A stretch of 64,000 bases of DNA from Triglochin maritima (Eukaryota; Streptophyta; Magnoliopsida; Alismatales; Juncaginaceae): the NCBI GenBank assembly GCA_963682175.1, contig OY821775.1, positions 49,572,053 to 49,636,052 of the forward strand, in the 5' to 3' direction. This document shows, in pieces, positions 24,767 through 36,633 of the stretch. Position 1 is the stretch's first letter, and each line of letters begins with the position of its first letter. The notes beneath the pieces are model-generated. The model was given only the letters and a program-made list of their open reading frames with translations, was not told where the DNA came from and did not search any database. The position numbers and the translations under genes were made by a program.

Positions 24767-25554
24767 GTCTAGAATGACATTGTTACTATTGCATTTTTTG
24801 TGGAGCTCGACTCTTAAACCTTCTCATTGATCAGGATTCTTAATTTGAGCATCCGAAGCTACTATTGAGACTGTCTCAAAGATTACCCCATATTTCATGA
24901 AATCAGCTGTATTTATCCTTGGGGATAATGAGCGTTACATTAGCCTTTAGAAATAAAAGATTTTATACTTAATTATTGATAAACCAACTAGTAGTAAAAT
25001 TATAACTAGTTAGATTAGTGATTTCTTTTCAGGCTTTAAGAACCCCAACTGGTTTAGACCGAAAGGTTTTGTTGTGGTTTGTCAGTGGTTTGCTTTCAGG
25101 AATTAGGGATGAAGATTATCGCTTGCAAATTAAGAGTCATTCAAGATAATAGTTTGGATTAAAGTTGTTTGAGATAAATGATAAATGTGACGAAATGAAA
25201 GATGTAGATGCAAAAAACTCTTCATTTTTTTTCATTTTTTTTCCTACTGAACTCTTCTCTTGGCTTTCATCGTTGACAATCCAATCACGATGTTTCTGAT
25301 CAGGTACCATTTCCAACTTGACTTTCTTCAATGCTTGTATTTGAAATCATACCAATACTCAGTAGATTCTTTTCACAAAGATGTGATTTTGTGACCATTA
25401 TGGGGCTATTTTATTTGTGATTATGAATTGGAAGAGTTGATTTGCTTCTAACTCCATAGTTTGACTTGAAAAATATAAAGACAATTTGGTTACAGAAATG
25501 ATGTTATTGTGGATCGATCTATGAGATTATATTGTGTTGTTAAGTAGTTGCCGG
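24767..25554. other. AT-rich intergenic DNA
   Basis: No gene recognised. It contains a 22-bp duplicate (24862-24883) of a sequence inside the neighbouring hAT element (23856-23877). Confidence 0.6.
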
Positions 25555-26763
25555 GGAAATAGCTCCCCACAGTGCCCACCTCACCCATGGGCGTGCTGAC
25601 CTCCAAAACATCAGTCAGCAGCACAGGGGTCCGACCCAACTCGCCAGCAAACTTCTCCGAAATGAAGGAGTGAGTGGCGCCACAATCAAACAACACGCGC
25701 GCTACAGAACCAGAAACTGAAAGCGTACCTTCCACGACGGTGTTGGAGTCTCTCGCCTCCTCAGCCTGGATAGTGAAGATCCGCCCGGTCCTCCTGCTCT
25801 GGCCCGGTGGAACAACTGACCGGCTGCCTCCGCCTCTGCCTACTACTGGTGGTCCTGGCCTCCTGCTCGGCTCTCCCTGCCTCTGAGGACAATCACGGAC
25901 AAAGTGTCCCATCTGACCACAACCCATGCACGCTCCAGTCCGACGGGGACACTCCTGTCCTGGATGGAACCTCCCGCAGTAAGTGCACGCCCCTGACTGA
26001 CGTGCTCCTCCTCCATCGAACCTGGGCCTCTTTTGCCCGGGTTTCCTGCCCCACGACCGGCTACTCTGCTACCGGTGCTCACTGGCGCCTTCCGCGCCTC
26101 CTGATTACACTCCCTCTGGTCCTGCTCGATGATCGTAGCATGCTTCACCGCATCTGCAAGGGTCCGCGGCATGCTGTTGATCACCCGAGAACGAAGCGGC
26201 TGCCTCAGTCCCTTCACGAACTTCCTCGCCCGCTGCTCTGGGGTCACACAAATCTCAGGGCAGTAACGCTCCAAAGCGTTGAACCTGTTGATGTAGCTCG
26301 TCAGTGTCATGTCCTTCTGCTCCAGCGACATGAACTCCTCCCTCTTCTGATCCCTGACATGCTGGGGGAAGTACTGCTCGTGAAACACCTCTAAGAACTC
26401 CTCCCAGCTGACATCCACACGGTCATCAAACAGAACTGTGGACGTGGACCTCCACCAGTTGGCGGCCTCGCCGTCAAACACATAGGTGGCCAGCTCCACC
26501 ATCCTCTCAGGTGCTACACCAATAGCACGGAAGATCTTCTCCATCCGGAAGATCCAGTCCTCTGCAACCTCCGGGGCCCTCCTGCCGTCGAAAGTCGGCG
26601 GGTGCTGACGCATGAACCGATCGTGCTCAGCTCCCACTCCGCCCTGGGCGCTCTGAGCTGCCTGACGCTCCAGAAACTCACCCAACCTGTCCCAATGAGC
26701 ACCAGATGTGTCGTCACTGGAATTACGATCGCGTGTAGAACTCCTCACGCGCTTAGGTGTCAT
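25555..26763 (-). pseudogene. Gypsy gag-protease, frameshifted and truncated
   Basis: Starts MTPKRVRSST at 26763. It contains the retrotransposon gag domain (pattern HPPTFDGRRAPEVAEDWI..MEKIF and DGEAANWWRS), then in another frame two CCHC-like segments (CTYCGRFHPGQEC and CMGCGQMGHFVRDC) and the start of an aspartic protease (VLFDCGATHSFIS). A single-base frameshift near 26035, within a G/C run (CCCGGGC), separates gag from the zinc knuckles. The protease active site reads D-C-G instead of the usual D-S/T-G. The reading frame ends in unrelated sequence near 25555. It would have packaged and processed element RNA in the cytoplasm; it is now defective. Confidence 0.85.
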
Positions 26764-26889
26764 CTGATAAGAGAAACAATCACAACTTCAGCCATGTATG
26801 CATGCTAAAAGATAAAATGCATGAATCTTATTACTACAAGGGTGATTTCATTGGGAACCGCGTAGGAATCGACCGCTCTGATACCAAGT

Positions 26890-29050
26890 TGTAACATCCC
26901 GAAACAGCGGAAAATTTAAAAAAAAACATAATCAAGACAAAGAGCACAATAGTCAAGGCGGGACTGTTACTTCTCATAAACAATAAAGCGGTGCACCATA
27001 ATACATCAGAGTTTGCCAAAATGAATACATGATTACAACAAAACGATAAGGGAAGATAAATGCAATCATGTGGACCTCAGTGGTCTGACTAGAGGATCCG
27101 ACTCCAAACGCGCGCGCCCGCCGATCACCACCCCACTGGACCTACTGCGGTCCTGAAAATATATAACAACAATGCCTGAGTTTCCAGAAGGAAACCCCGT
27201 ATGCCAACTCACCTATATATGCATGCATTACACAATGAACCTATCATACTAGTAGCATGTCATGGCATCGACAGAAATGGAAAACAGTTCCCCCGAAGGG
27301 TAAAACAGGACATCAGTCCGACAATCAACAACGAGTCTCCCGAGGAGACCTACTGCAGGCACATGCAGTCTTACAGCACGCAACATCGCACCCCCCACAC
27401 GCAGCTACACTACTCAAGGGTTCGGCAGGGAGCCTCTGTCACGCCTGCGGGCCGATAGAATACAGATCTGCAAATCTCAGTGGTCGGAGCCACAGGGACC
27501 AACGGGGCCGTCGCCCGGAAGGTATAACAACAACATCTCGGTAGGTGCCCAGCCGAGGAAAACAACATAGCCGGAACAGCCTCGGCCCAACAATCACCAT
27601 CACCGGTACAACCTCGGCGGCATCACCGGCACAACATCGGTGGTCCATCACAACAGTCCGGCACAGCATCGGACAAATCCAGACCAAAGTCTGCCAGGTC
27701 ATCAGGCTCCTCGAGCCGCAAACACCAACCGCGCCACTATAAAAGCAGGGCAGCGACCTCCGTAGCCCGTGGGCCGGTAGTCACCTCACCCAACGCCAGT
27801 TGCGTGCCCGCACAACATCAACACTGGGATCCGTGATCCCTCAGGCCTGCTATACTACAATAAGTCCAATCAATCCATCACATTTGTCACGCTCCATACC
27901 TGGAACTGACGCGTCCCGAACACCCACACTCTTCCCAACGGCGGTCCCTGGGTAGGCACACATCACGCGCCCACCGTCACCTCCCGGCTCACGCACAAGG
28001 CGAGGACACGGGTTTCCGTGGCAAAGTTGGCGTTCAAAAAGGGAACCAGGAATTCTGTCCTGGGCCCAAACGGTCGACCGTAAGAGGTAATTCGGTCGAC
28101 CGTTTCCAGAAAGGAACCGGTCGACCGTCCCTAACACGATCTACCGCTGCGCACCGAACACAATCCCTCCAACGGTCTACCGAAGGTCTAAAACCGGTCG
28201 ACCGAACGAGGTCAAAATCCGGAGTTTGGTCAACATTTAAAACATCCTATCGGTCGACCGACTCAGGGGTCCCGGTCGACCGAAAACTAACAGTACAACA
28301 TTTTCAATCTTTTAATCCATCGGTCGACCGACTCAGGGGTCTCGGTCGACCGACAACAGTTAGGGTCAACCTATATTTCTACGTCATATAACGGTCGACC
28401 GAACTCAAGCCTACGTCCGAACAACATGCAATATAAACAAATAAACTTAAGTTCCGGTCGACCGAACACGAGGCCTCGGTCGACCGAAACGCAACAGGCA
28501 GTAAAGATACACATGCAATCGGTCGACCGCCCAAGGACCGGTCTACCGTCCGGTCGTCTTCAACCTCGCGCCAGCCGAGGTTTCTTCGCCCAAACGCGAC
28601 GTCGGAGAGGCATCCGACCTCCTCCGACCGACCAACACGACCCTCTCATGAGTGTCAACAACAAAACCACACTAGAGAGCGGCATACCTCACGAGAACGA
28701 CGAACCAAGCCGGAGCACCGTTCGCGCACGCCGCCTCCGGTGATCTCCTCGTGCGCTCAACTCCGCACCTCTCCCACCTGGACCGCCTCACACCTCACGC
28801 CGACGCAGCCTCCTCCGCCTGAGCTTGAGCGACTGAGGAAGAAGGTGTGTGTGTTTGGTGAGAATGAAGGAAGAAGAAATGAGGAAGGAGATGAAAGAAG
28901 AAGAAGAAAAGAGAAGAGCCTCATTTAAACTCGGATGCTACAGTAACCTCAACCCTTCACCTTCCCATGCAACTCCTGCACACTCACTTCCCCATGCAAA
29001 CCACACTTTAACCATCATTAGTCCACTAACCCTAAGTTAGGGATCTAACA
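26890..29050 (-). repeat. Gypsy family C LTR with CGGTCGACCG array
   Basis: This LTR shares its TGTAACRTCCCGAAACAGCGG end, a 'CTACTGYGGTCCTGAAA' block and a 'TGCCTGAGTTTCC' block with the solo LTR at 54672-56741. Between 28071 and 28548 it carries at least 12 exact CGGTCGACCG decamers plus variants. Those starting at 28071/28093, 28173/28195, 28251/28273, 28321/28343 and 28455/28477 are 22 bp apart. Confidence 0.85.
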
Positions 29051-29847
29051 ATGACCCTTGATGATACCTGGTTGGCATTAATTACAATAGATAAAAAAGG
29101 GTTTATCACCCTTCATATCCTCCACTTTCTAGTATTTTTTAAGGCCATGTTACAACATTAGTGTATCCAGGTCTTGTAATCGTCTAGAGCCTTCCGAGTC
29201 AATATAGGATTAGAAGTAAAAAGTTAAAACACTAAGGTCTATAAAGGGAGGAATGTGGTTAATAAGCGTAAAGTCTTAAGCAATTTCAATTTACTCTATA
29301 TGGAGTAAAACCAATTTTAAAAAACCAACTAAAATAAATTGCTTATGAAAATGATGTAGGTGATTAGATATCTTGGTTATTTAGATTAATACTAACCTAG
29401 AAGACTGTGAGCATATCAAAATATAATGATCAGGGATTTTGTCAGGTCACTTTTGTTTGAATTATGCCTGACAAAAAATAATTTGCTCCAAATTACTGTT
29501 GATTTGTTGGTTTGTTGGTTTTCCACGTATTCACGGTTATTTCTTATTAGTTTGTGTTTTTTAGAATATCCTAATCATATTCCTAGTTGTACATTAAAGT
29601 TGAAGGTAACATTTTTAGGAAGTTAGCTAATTACGAAATTAATTTTTTTCTTCTCTTTTGATAAAAAATATTTTCCTTCCTTTCAATAAATAAAATATAT
29701 TTAGATTCTTGAACTAATGTAAAATTTGAAATTGTGAATTAGTAAACTAAGTTTGACTAGGTAAAAATTACATAATGATTTTGAATAGCTGGAGTTTTAA
29801 AATTGATTTTTTTTTCAAAATAATCACAAAAAATAAATTATAATAAT
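29051..29847. other. AT-rich intergenic DNA
   Basis: No gene, RNA or element boundary recognised. Confidence 0.6.
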
Positions 29848-30824
29848 ATGCACCTGATAAACTTAATTGACAAAGTATGCACCTTAAAAACGACACCACG
29901 TATGTTGTTTTCATTAACTAAAAACGACATCGCTGATGTCGTTTTTATCTTAAATGAAAACGACATTACGAATGTCATTTTTACATATGGTGTGTTGAAC
30001 TAGTGACTGGTCGGTCGGGGGTCTTGTTTCCAGGAAAAACGGATAAGTCATCAGTCGATGCATTAACTTGAATTGAATGCAACATGACTATTTCGATGAC
30101 CAAAAATATATTTTATCATCAAGAGGCTAGAACCTCTAATTTCCCTTAAATTCCCCGACACGCCTCGGACATGAACAGGAGGCGCGTACGTGCATTTGAA
30201 GTTACTAATGTATTTTGTTATGCTTATAGGAGTGGAAACGGAACCCCCCATCTTACTCTCATCTGGTTAGTGACCAAGTCAGCTAAGATACACATCTTAT
30301 GTAACTTACGTCAAATCTTCATCACAATTGTATGAATCAACTCAAATTATTATATCAAAGTAGAACATTTTGATGAGTTCAAGTTGATTTTCATTTTTAT
30401 TTTTTCGGCTTTCTTGATTTCAATATGTCGTTTTTAGCTAAGACATGTTACTAGTAACTCAAATTATTATATCAAAGTAGAACATTTTGATGAGTTCAAG
30501 TTGATTTTTATTTTTATTTTTTCGGCTTTCTTGATTTCAATATGTCGTTTTTAGCTAAGACATGTTACTAGTAACTCAAATTACTAGTTCAACATGTCGT
30601 CGGTGAGCAAGACCCTCGACCGATCCGTCGTTAGTTCAACATGCCTTAACTAAAATGACATTTCGAAATCAAGAAAAATTTGTCCTAGGTAAAACGGTAT
30701 TCATGATGTCGTTTTCCTCAAGAGTAAAAATAACACCTATGATGTCGTTTTTAGTTAATAAAAATGACATTTGTGGTGTCATTTTTAAGATGCATACTTT
30801 GTCAATTAAATTTCTCACATGCAT
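29848..30824. mobile_element. Non-autonomous TIR/foldback element with AAAACGACATC hairpins
   Basis: The first ~130 bp (from ATGCACCTGATAAACTTAAT) are similar to the reverse complement of the last ~170 bp (ending near ATGCAT at 30824). Both contain AATTGACAAAGTATGCA and several AAAAACGACAT...ATGTCGTTTTT inverted words. Inner inverted segments ('TTGAACTAGTGAC..GGTCTTG' near 29996-30029 and its counterpart near 30590-30640) extend the foldback. The middle contains two tandem 117-bp copies (30339-30455 and 30456-30572) that look almost identical. No transposase. No convincing target duplication, so the superfamily is uncertain (MULE-like is my guess). Confidence 0.65.
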
Positions 30825-33800
30825 ATGCTTCCAATTTTATTTTTTTGTGTGATTATTTTTTTAAAAAAATTAATTTTAAAAACTAAATAGACTGTCATGG
30901 TGTTAAAAATGACAAATTGGATTTTTGTTAAACATAGAACTGAGCCCAAGCCCAGAGGAATAAAGAGTTCTGTTTTTTTATTTTTTATTTTGATGAATCG
31001 GTTGTATATTTTGTTTACATTTTCTGAAAAGGAATCAACGTAAGGTTTTGGCCATTTATGCCATATAGAGTAAAAGTAAAAAAATACTAACTAATATCAA
31101 GAATTGAAGAACAATTTCACAACACTAGCATTTAACTTATTGACCAGGCTGTGGTTCCACACTTCCACTCCCTTGATGTTATATTAATGCAAATTACCTT
31201 TATAAAAAAACACAAAAAAGAAATATAGCAAAAAAAAACAAATTTTATTATCAAACAATATAGCATTATACAAACAGTCAAATCAGTCACTAACTAAGCA
31301 TATATAAAAAGAAATTTGAGTATGAGCTACTTATATTAATCATAAAATAAAGACCATATACATTTAATCACAATAAATTGTAAAAACTGGAATGTAAAGA
31401 GCAAAATGTCCAACAATCTTATTGCGTGGCTGGTATAGTAGGTTTTGTTATTCTTCCTATTCTTCTTGTTCTTCTCCTTCTTGCTCCTGATTCTCTTCTT
31501 CTTGGGGTCACAAGAAGAATAGCAAGACCACGAAGAAGAAGAAGGAAAGAAAGAAGAAGGTGTTTAGGAGAAAATGGAAATGAAATGGCACCCTTGATGT
31601 CTTGGTTCACATTTTCTCGGTTTTATATGAGATCAGAACGAGTCAATCCGATACCAATTCAAAGAATTTAATTGGTGGTGATGTAAACTCAGTAAATGTA
31701 GCCCGGATCTGAATTTGGGATCCTAAACAACCATCTGAATCGAAATCAAAATTGGACTTTATTCATATTTTCCCCATCATAACCGTAATTCAGACACAAC
31801 CGATCCCATATCCAACATTCAAATTTACCCAAACATTCAAGTTAGGCATGCATATAGGCTACATTGAACAAATGTTTGGTGAAAGCTTGCAAAATAAATA
31901 CAAATTTCGGATATAATATATACGGGTTCAAGTTGAAAAGTTGTTTTCGGGCACGGATTTGAATATATCAATATACAGATATTCAATCTCGAATCAGATG
32001 TACTAATATATGTATTCGTATTCACAATTTCTTAGATACATGTAATTAGATAATAATACAGTTACACATATGTCAGATTTTTGGAAAAATGAAATCCGAA
32101 CGAAGACGGATTCTCGAAAAAATCTATAATCAAACTTATAATATTAAAGAATAGACTAAGTAACTCTGATTAATTTCTTGATAAGTACTCAATTTATCAT
32201 ATCAGCAAATAATTATTTAGCTATACTTATAAATATGAACATAATGAGGTAAAGACACGGGGGCAACCCGAGTTGGCGTCATTTATATATACATGATTAC
32301 ATATAAAAAAACAAAGCCAAAGTTACCTCTCTTTTTTTACCCTTCTTCTGAACACGATTTATTTCTTGCTTACAACACAACACACAACAACAACAACAAA
32401 GTTTTTTATCTTAAACTAGTTGGGGTAAGCTAGAAATGAAACTCTAAGGAGTCACGATTCAGGCACGTGAATCGTCTTCTTCCACACGTTTCTATCCAAT
32501 GCAAATTCTCGAGGAACATTCCAATCTTTACACTAAGAATAAGTGAAAGAATTTTTTTTCTTGCTTATTTTTTTAAATTCATTATCGTAGTTTTATTTGT
32601 ATTCTTGTCTACACTAAGAATAAGTGAAAGAAAAGCATCATGATGAAAAAGTAATATATATTATATCAACAATATTGTTTAAAAATGATCAAAACCAAGT
32701 TATAGCATTGATTTTTTTCGGTATTCAATTTTTATTTTCGAAGTACCAGCAAATCATCCGAAACTGATTTTTTTAAACTAAATCAATAACCATGGGATAC
32801 ATTACGATAAACATGCGTGTGGAATCAATAGATCCACACACATTAAAATCAATAAACGTTATATCTTAAAATGGATCTTGTTCAAGTGGAGATAGTAATA
32901 TTATAAGATGATGATCATGTAAACGATTAAAAAACTATACTCATTTTTTTACTCTTCCGAGTTCCGACTGTCAGTTCTTTCTATAATGGATTCGAAAACA
33001 TGCTCTACCAGAAACTAATAAGACAACCTCTGACTATTATTGTATGTAGTTTGTAAACATTTACATCTCTGATATCAAATTTAATACCTATTACTTTTCA
33101 TGAGCTGGATTTGTTTTTGATAAACGAGTTGCTACTTTTGTTCTCATTGGAGGTTTTAAATTTGCAAAGTTTATTTGGAGGTGTGCAATCCAGTAGCCGT
33201 ACTAGCATTGGAACTTGAAGCCACTTCAATCCCATTGACTTCAATTCCTAAGACTGTGGGATTCTTTTGTTTAAGATCGTGTAATGTAATTATCTACTTT
33301 AGGTTTTCAACTTGTTTTCAGGTTATGTTTCTTGAAGCTTTTGTTTTCTGTTTTCAAAGCTTTACATCATGAAAACAAGTTCCTGATATAGAACAGTCCA
33401 CAGAACATCATCTCTCCCAGAAAAGTTGTGCTGCTAATGCAGATTATGGCACCCGTTGGAGTTCATAGGAGAAGATGTATTGGTTTAATATTTTAATTTC
33501 GACTTTTGTTGTTTAACTTATGAATGATGTTTCTGTCATTTAACAGGTCCGTTCTCCGTTGAGCAGTTTTTCGAAAAGATAATTCATTTACACTAAAATA
33601 TCATCTTTTTATTAAATTCAATTAGTATTTATATATTTATCCTTATTCTACCTTTTCTTTTCTAAGGAAGAAATTCATCGTGGATCCACATCACACCATT
33701 TAAGATAAAATAAGTTTAACTAAATTCATTCCACCTCTGTATTTTGTAATTCAACTATCTGGTTTTGGTAACTCGGTAAGAATTATTATTCCAACTAATC

Positions 33801-33833
33801 ACAAAAAAACGTTGTTATCTTTATCTGAAAAGG
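30825..33833. other. AT-rich intergenic DNA
   Basis: About 3 kb without a recognisable gene. The purine/pyrimidine-rich stretch at 31430-31570 gives Arg-rich or Leu-rich open frames that are composition artefacts. The short frame at 33175-33372 has no recognisable domain. Confidence 0.55.
32376..32530 (+). repeat. (AAC)n followed by a dispersed plant repeat tail
   Basis: An ACAACAACAACAACAAAG tract is followed by 'AAACTAGTTGGGGTAAGC' and 'GGCACGTGAATCGTC'. From memory this resembles a widespread plant dispersed-repeat tail (AACAAC...AAGTTGGGGTAGGCTAGA). I cannot assign the family. Confidence 0.35.
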
Positions 33834-36000
33834 TGAGCCCACCGGTTCGACCCGAGCGCCCTCCCGTTAACGGGTCAGGTGGGCGTCCCGATTAGACGCT
33901 CGTGGTGCCCTCAGGTGGGGGCACGTGTTACCCCCCATTGGTTTATTTTTTTAAATTTTTATTTATTTTAGTGGAGGATTTGTTATTAGAAGTAATTGAT
34001 AATGTATTTGGTATTTTTTATTAATGTGGGGTGATAATTTTGATTATTGTGGGATCACTGTTCAATCACACGTGCACTGTGTAATCACACTTCTACTATT
34101 ACGCGTGCACTATGTAGTCACGCTTGCACTGTGCATTCACGCGTGTATTGTGCAACATATACCTCTATCTACTCCAAACTATAAATACATCTACCTATCT
34201 CTTTAACTCATCACATCTTCTTAAATTCTTCACTCTTATTAGCTTCTTATCTCAATATCGGATAATAGTTCAAACCCCGCTCAATCCGACGATAACAACT
34301 GCAGTGAGACGTTCGATCTGATGGACAATGCTATTGATTTGGTCGTTCGGGCTGTGTACGAACAAAATACACGTTCTAGGCATTGTTGAAGGAGAACGAC
34401 GAACCCAGATAGAGATCGTGAACTTGGTTACAGACGCCTTACAGACAATTATTTTTCTGACAACCTTGTGTATTCTAATTCTATTTTCAGGAGAAGATTT
34501 CGAATGCGAAAGCATGTCTTTCTGCGCATTCACAATGTCGTTGAAGCATCTAATGTCTTCTTCCAACGAACACCGGATGCAACTGGTAGAATGAGTGTTT
34601 CCGGATCACAAAAAACAACGACAGCAATGGAATGCTAGTCTATGGCGTAACACCTGATGGGATCGATGAGTACTTACGAATGACTGCAGCAACAACCAGA
34701 AATGTCATCCTCAAATTCTACGAAAGTGTTATTAACATCTTCGGCCATGAGTATTTACGCTGACCAACTGCAAATGAATTGGCACGACTACTTTACGTTG
34801 GTGAGCAACGTGGGTTCCCAGGTATGCTGGGGAATATCGATTGTATGCACTGGGTTTGGAAAAACTATCTGACTGCTTGGAAGAGACAACATCAAGGGCG
34901 TTCTGGGAGAGTAACCCTGATCCTTAGGCAGTGGCATCGTACGACTTATGGATCTGACATTCCTTCTTTGGAATACTGGGTTTGGCCAATGACTTGAACA
35001 TCCTGCAACAATCTCCGGTTTTCGACGACATACTGGAAGGTCGAGCTCCACATGTAAATTATGAGGTAAATGGTGTTCAATGTGATATGGGATACTATAT
35101 TACTAATGATATTTATTCACAGTTGGCCGTCTTCATCCAATCCATCCTTCACACTCAAACCCTGAGGCACAGGTTGTTTGCTGAAGTGCAGGAGGGAAGG
35201 CGTAAATATGTAGAACGCGCTTTCGGAGTGTTGCAAGCGAGATGAGGATCATCAAAAATCCGGCTCTTGCCCGGAGTAAAGACGTATTATCTAAAATAAT
35301 GACATTTTGCATCATCATACATAACATGATTGTGGAGGACGAACGCGATTCTTATGTCAATTTTGGAGATATTCGCGAATTTATGGAAGATCGACCTGAA
35401 ACTTCAGCTGAGGAAATACCATATTCGATTGATCGGATATCGGATATTCATGAGTTTTTTCCAATCAAGATCGGGTGCGTGACAGGAATCACCATTTGGA
35501 TCTGAAAGACGATTTAATCGAGCATATATGGCAACACTACGGACGAGGAGCGGTTTAAAAATGGGTTAATGCAATTTTTAATGTACTATTTCGAATTCTA
35601 ATTTATGTAATATGTATTGTCGTTTCTTAACTTTAAATGTAATATTTCTGATTTCAGTTTATGTAATATGTAATGTGGTTTCGTAATATTTAATAATAGT
35701 TTCGTGATTTAATAGTAAAAGTTAAATATTTTCGAGTCAAAGTAATTAGAAGTAGTAATTAGAATTAAAATTATATAAAATGTAATTTGTTAAATATTGT
35801 GTAAGAATTAAAATTATTTAATTAAGAAATGATGTAGAGGGAAGAAAGTGTAGAGTGAGTGGGGTAACGCGTGCGTGGTTAAATAGATTTTTTGGGTGGG
35901 TGGGGTAGGATGAGCTGACGTGACGGAGAGATTAAGCAGACGCCTGAAATAGTCTGGACGGTGTTATTTAATCGACTGATCTCTCTATTTTCTTGTAATA
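33834..36000 (+). mobile_element. Decayed PIF/Harbinger transposon (boundaries approximate)
   Basis: The transposase remnant at about 34484-35510 lies between a GC-rich segment (33834-33940, with CCCGTTAACGGG and GGGGGCACGTGTTACCCCCC) and a segment near 35840-35975 holding GGGGTAACGCGTGC. The two GC-rich ends share an inverted CACGYGTTACCCC word, suggesting subterminal repeats. I could not fix the terminal repeats or the 3-bp target duplication, so the coordinates are approximate. Confidence 0.6.
34484..35510 (+). pseudogene. PIF/Harbinger (HARBI1-like) transposase pseudogene
   Basis: Reading across frames, the pieces run in the family's order: RRRFRMRKHVFLRIHNVVEA, YGVTPDGIDEYLRM, VINIFGHEYLR, LLYVGEQRGFPGMLGNIDCM, HWVWKNYLTAWK, LANDLNILQQSPVF, then the C-terminal YYITNDIYSQLA, VERAFGVLQAR and FCIIIHNMIVEDERD. 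Plant Harbinger transposases show this arrangement, with the catalytic Asp in 'G(S/N)IDCMHW', the second near 'GLANDLN' and Glu in 'ERAFG'. Several frameshifts and stops break it (for example a stop after EYLR near 34760 and frame changes near 34910 and 34990). It cannot make a working transposase. No MYB-like partner gene is seen nearby. Confidence 0.88.
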
Positions 36001-36477
36001 TATGATCGTTATTATTTTAATACAAGTGTTTGTTCCTGCAAAAGAACATGCATGACATTATAAAATTTGGAAAATTCCTCCACCAATCACCATTTCGTAG
36101 TCACTAGTGATTCGTAACAAACAATTATCCACATAGTTCTCAACAAAGTAACAAACACAACACAAGTAGATGTATTTGAATCTTGATATTTTATGTTGTA
36201 TTAAGTCATATTTAATGAGATACATTTATAAATTGGAAATTAAATTAGACTATATATTTTAAATTTAATAAACTCATATTAACATGTATACATAATACTA
36301 GATAATTTAAAATCTACGATTACAACTCATGTATTTACATCCGTTGCTTAAATTTAATAAAATTTACATTATGTCAAAAAAATCCATACGAGTAACTATT
36401 TATTTAAAAAATTAGGAAATTTGTCAAAATTAACACAAAAATTTCATTATATATCGTATATACTTAGTTTTATTTTT
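36001..36477. other. AT-rich DNA between Harbinger and MULE
   Basis: No feature recognised except the left MULE target-site copy TTTATTTTT at 36469-36477. Confidence 0.6.
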
Positions 36478-36575
36478 GGGAACTACTAAACGTCGCCCCA
36501 AAACTACTTAAATCGCCCCTTGAAATTACCAAATTGCCCTTAACAATATATTTAATACCCATATCGTCCCGTGTC

Positions 36576-36583
36576 TATAAATA
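36576..36583 (+). promoter_or_regulatory. TATA box of the MULE transposase gene
   Basis: TATAAATA lies just inside the left terminal repeat, 51 bp upstream of the predicted start codon at 36634. This spacing suits a core promoter driven from the element end. A TATATA-containing stretch sits at the matching place near 41533 on the other side, for the minus-strand gene. Confidence 0.6.
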
Positions 36584-36633
36584 AGGCATATGGTCTTGTA
36601 TATTCATAATTTATCAGTAAAAACACCACGAAA

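Larger units (their letters stand above)
25555..29050 (-). mobile_element. Truncated Ty3/Gypsy retrotransposon (family C): 5' LTR, primer-binding site, gag, start of protease
   Basis: Read on the minus strand: a 2161-bp 5' LTR (29050 to 26890, TGTTAGATCCC ... CGGGATGTTACA), a three-base gap, primer-binding site TGGTATCAGAGC (26886-26875), then gag and the beginning of the protease. The sequence stops resembling a retroelement near 25555. Reverse transcriptase, RNase H, integrase and the 3' LTR are missing, so it is not autonomous. A second LTR of the same family lies at 54672-56741. Confidence 0.88.

Noticed and set aside
25807..26394. Plus-strand 195-aa frame
   Set aside because: Antisense of the Gypsy gag coding region; no recognisable domain.
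31419..31671. Arg-rich / Leu-rich small proteins
   Set aside because: Low-complexity (TTC/AAG)n-like DNA open on both strands; no domain.
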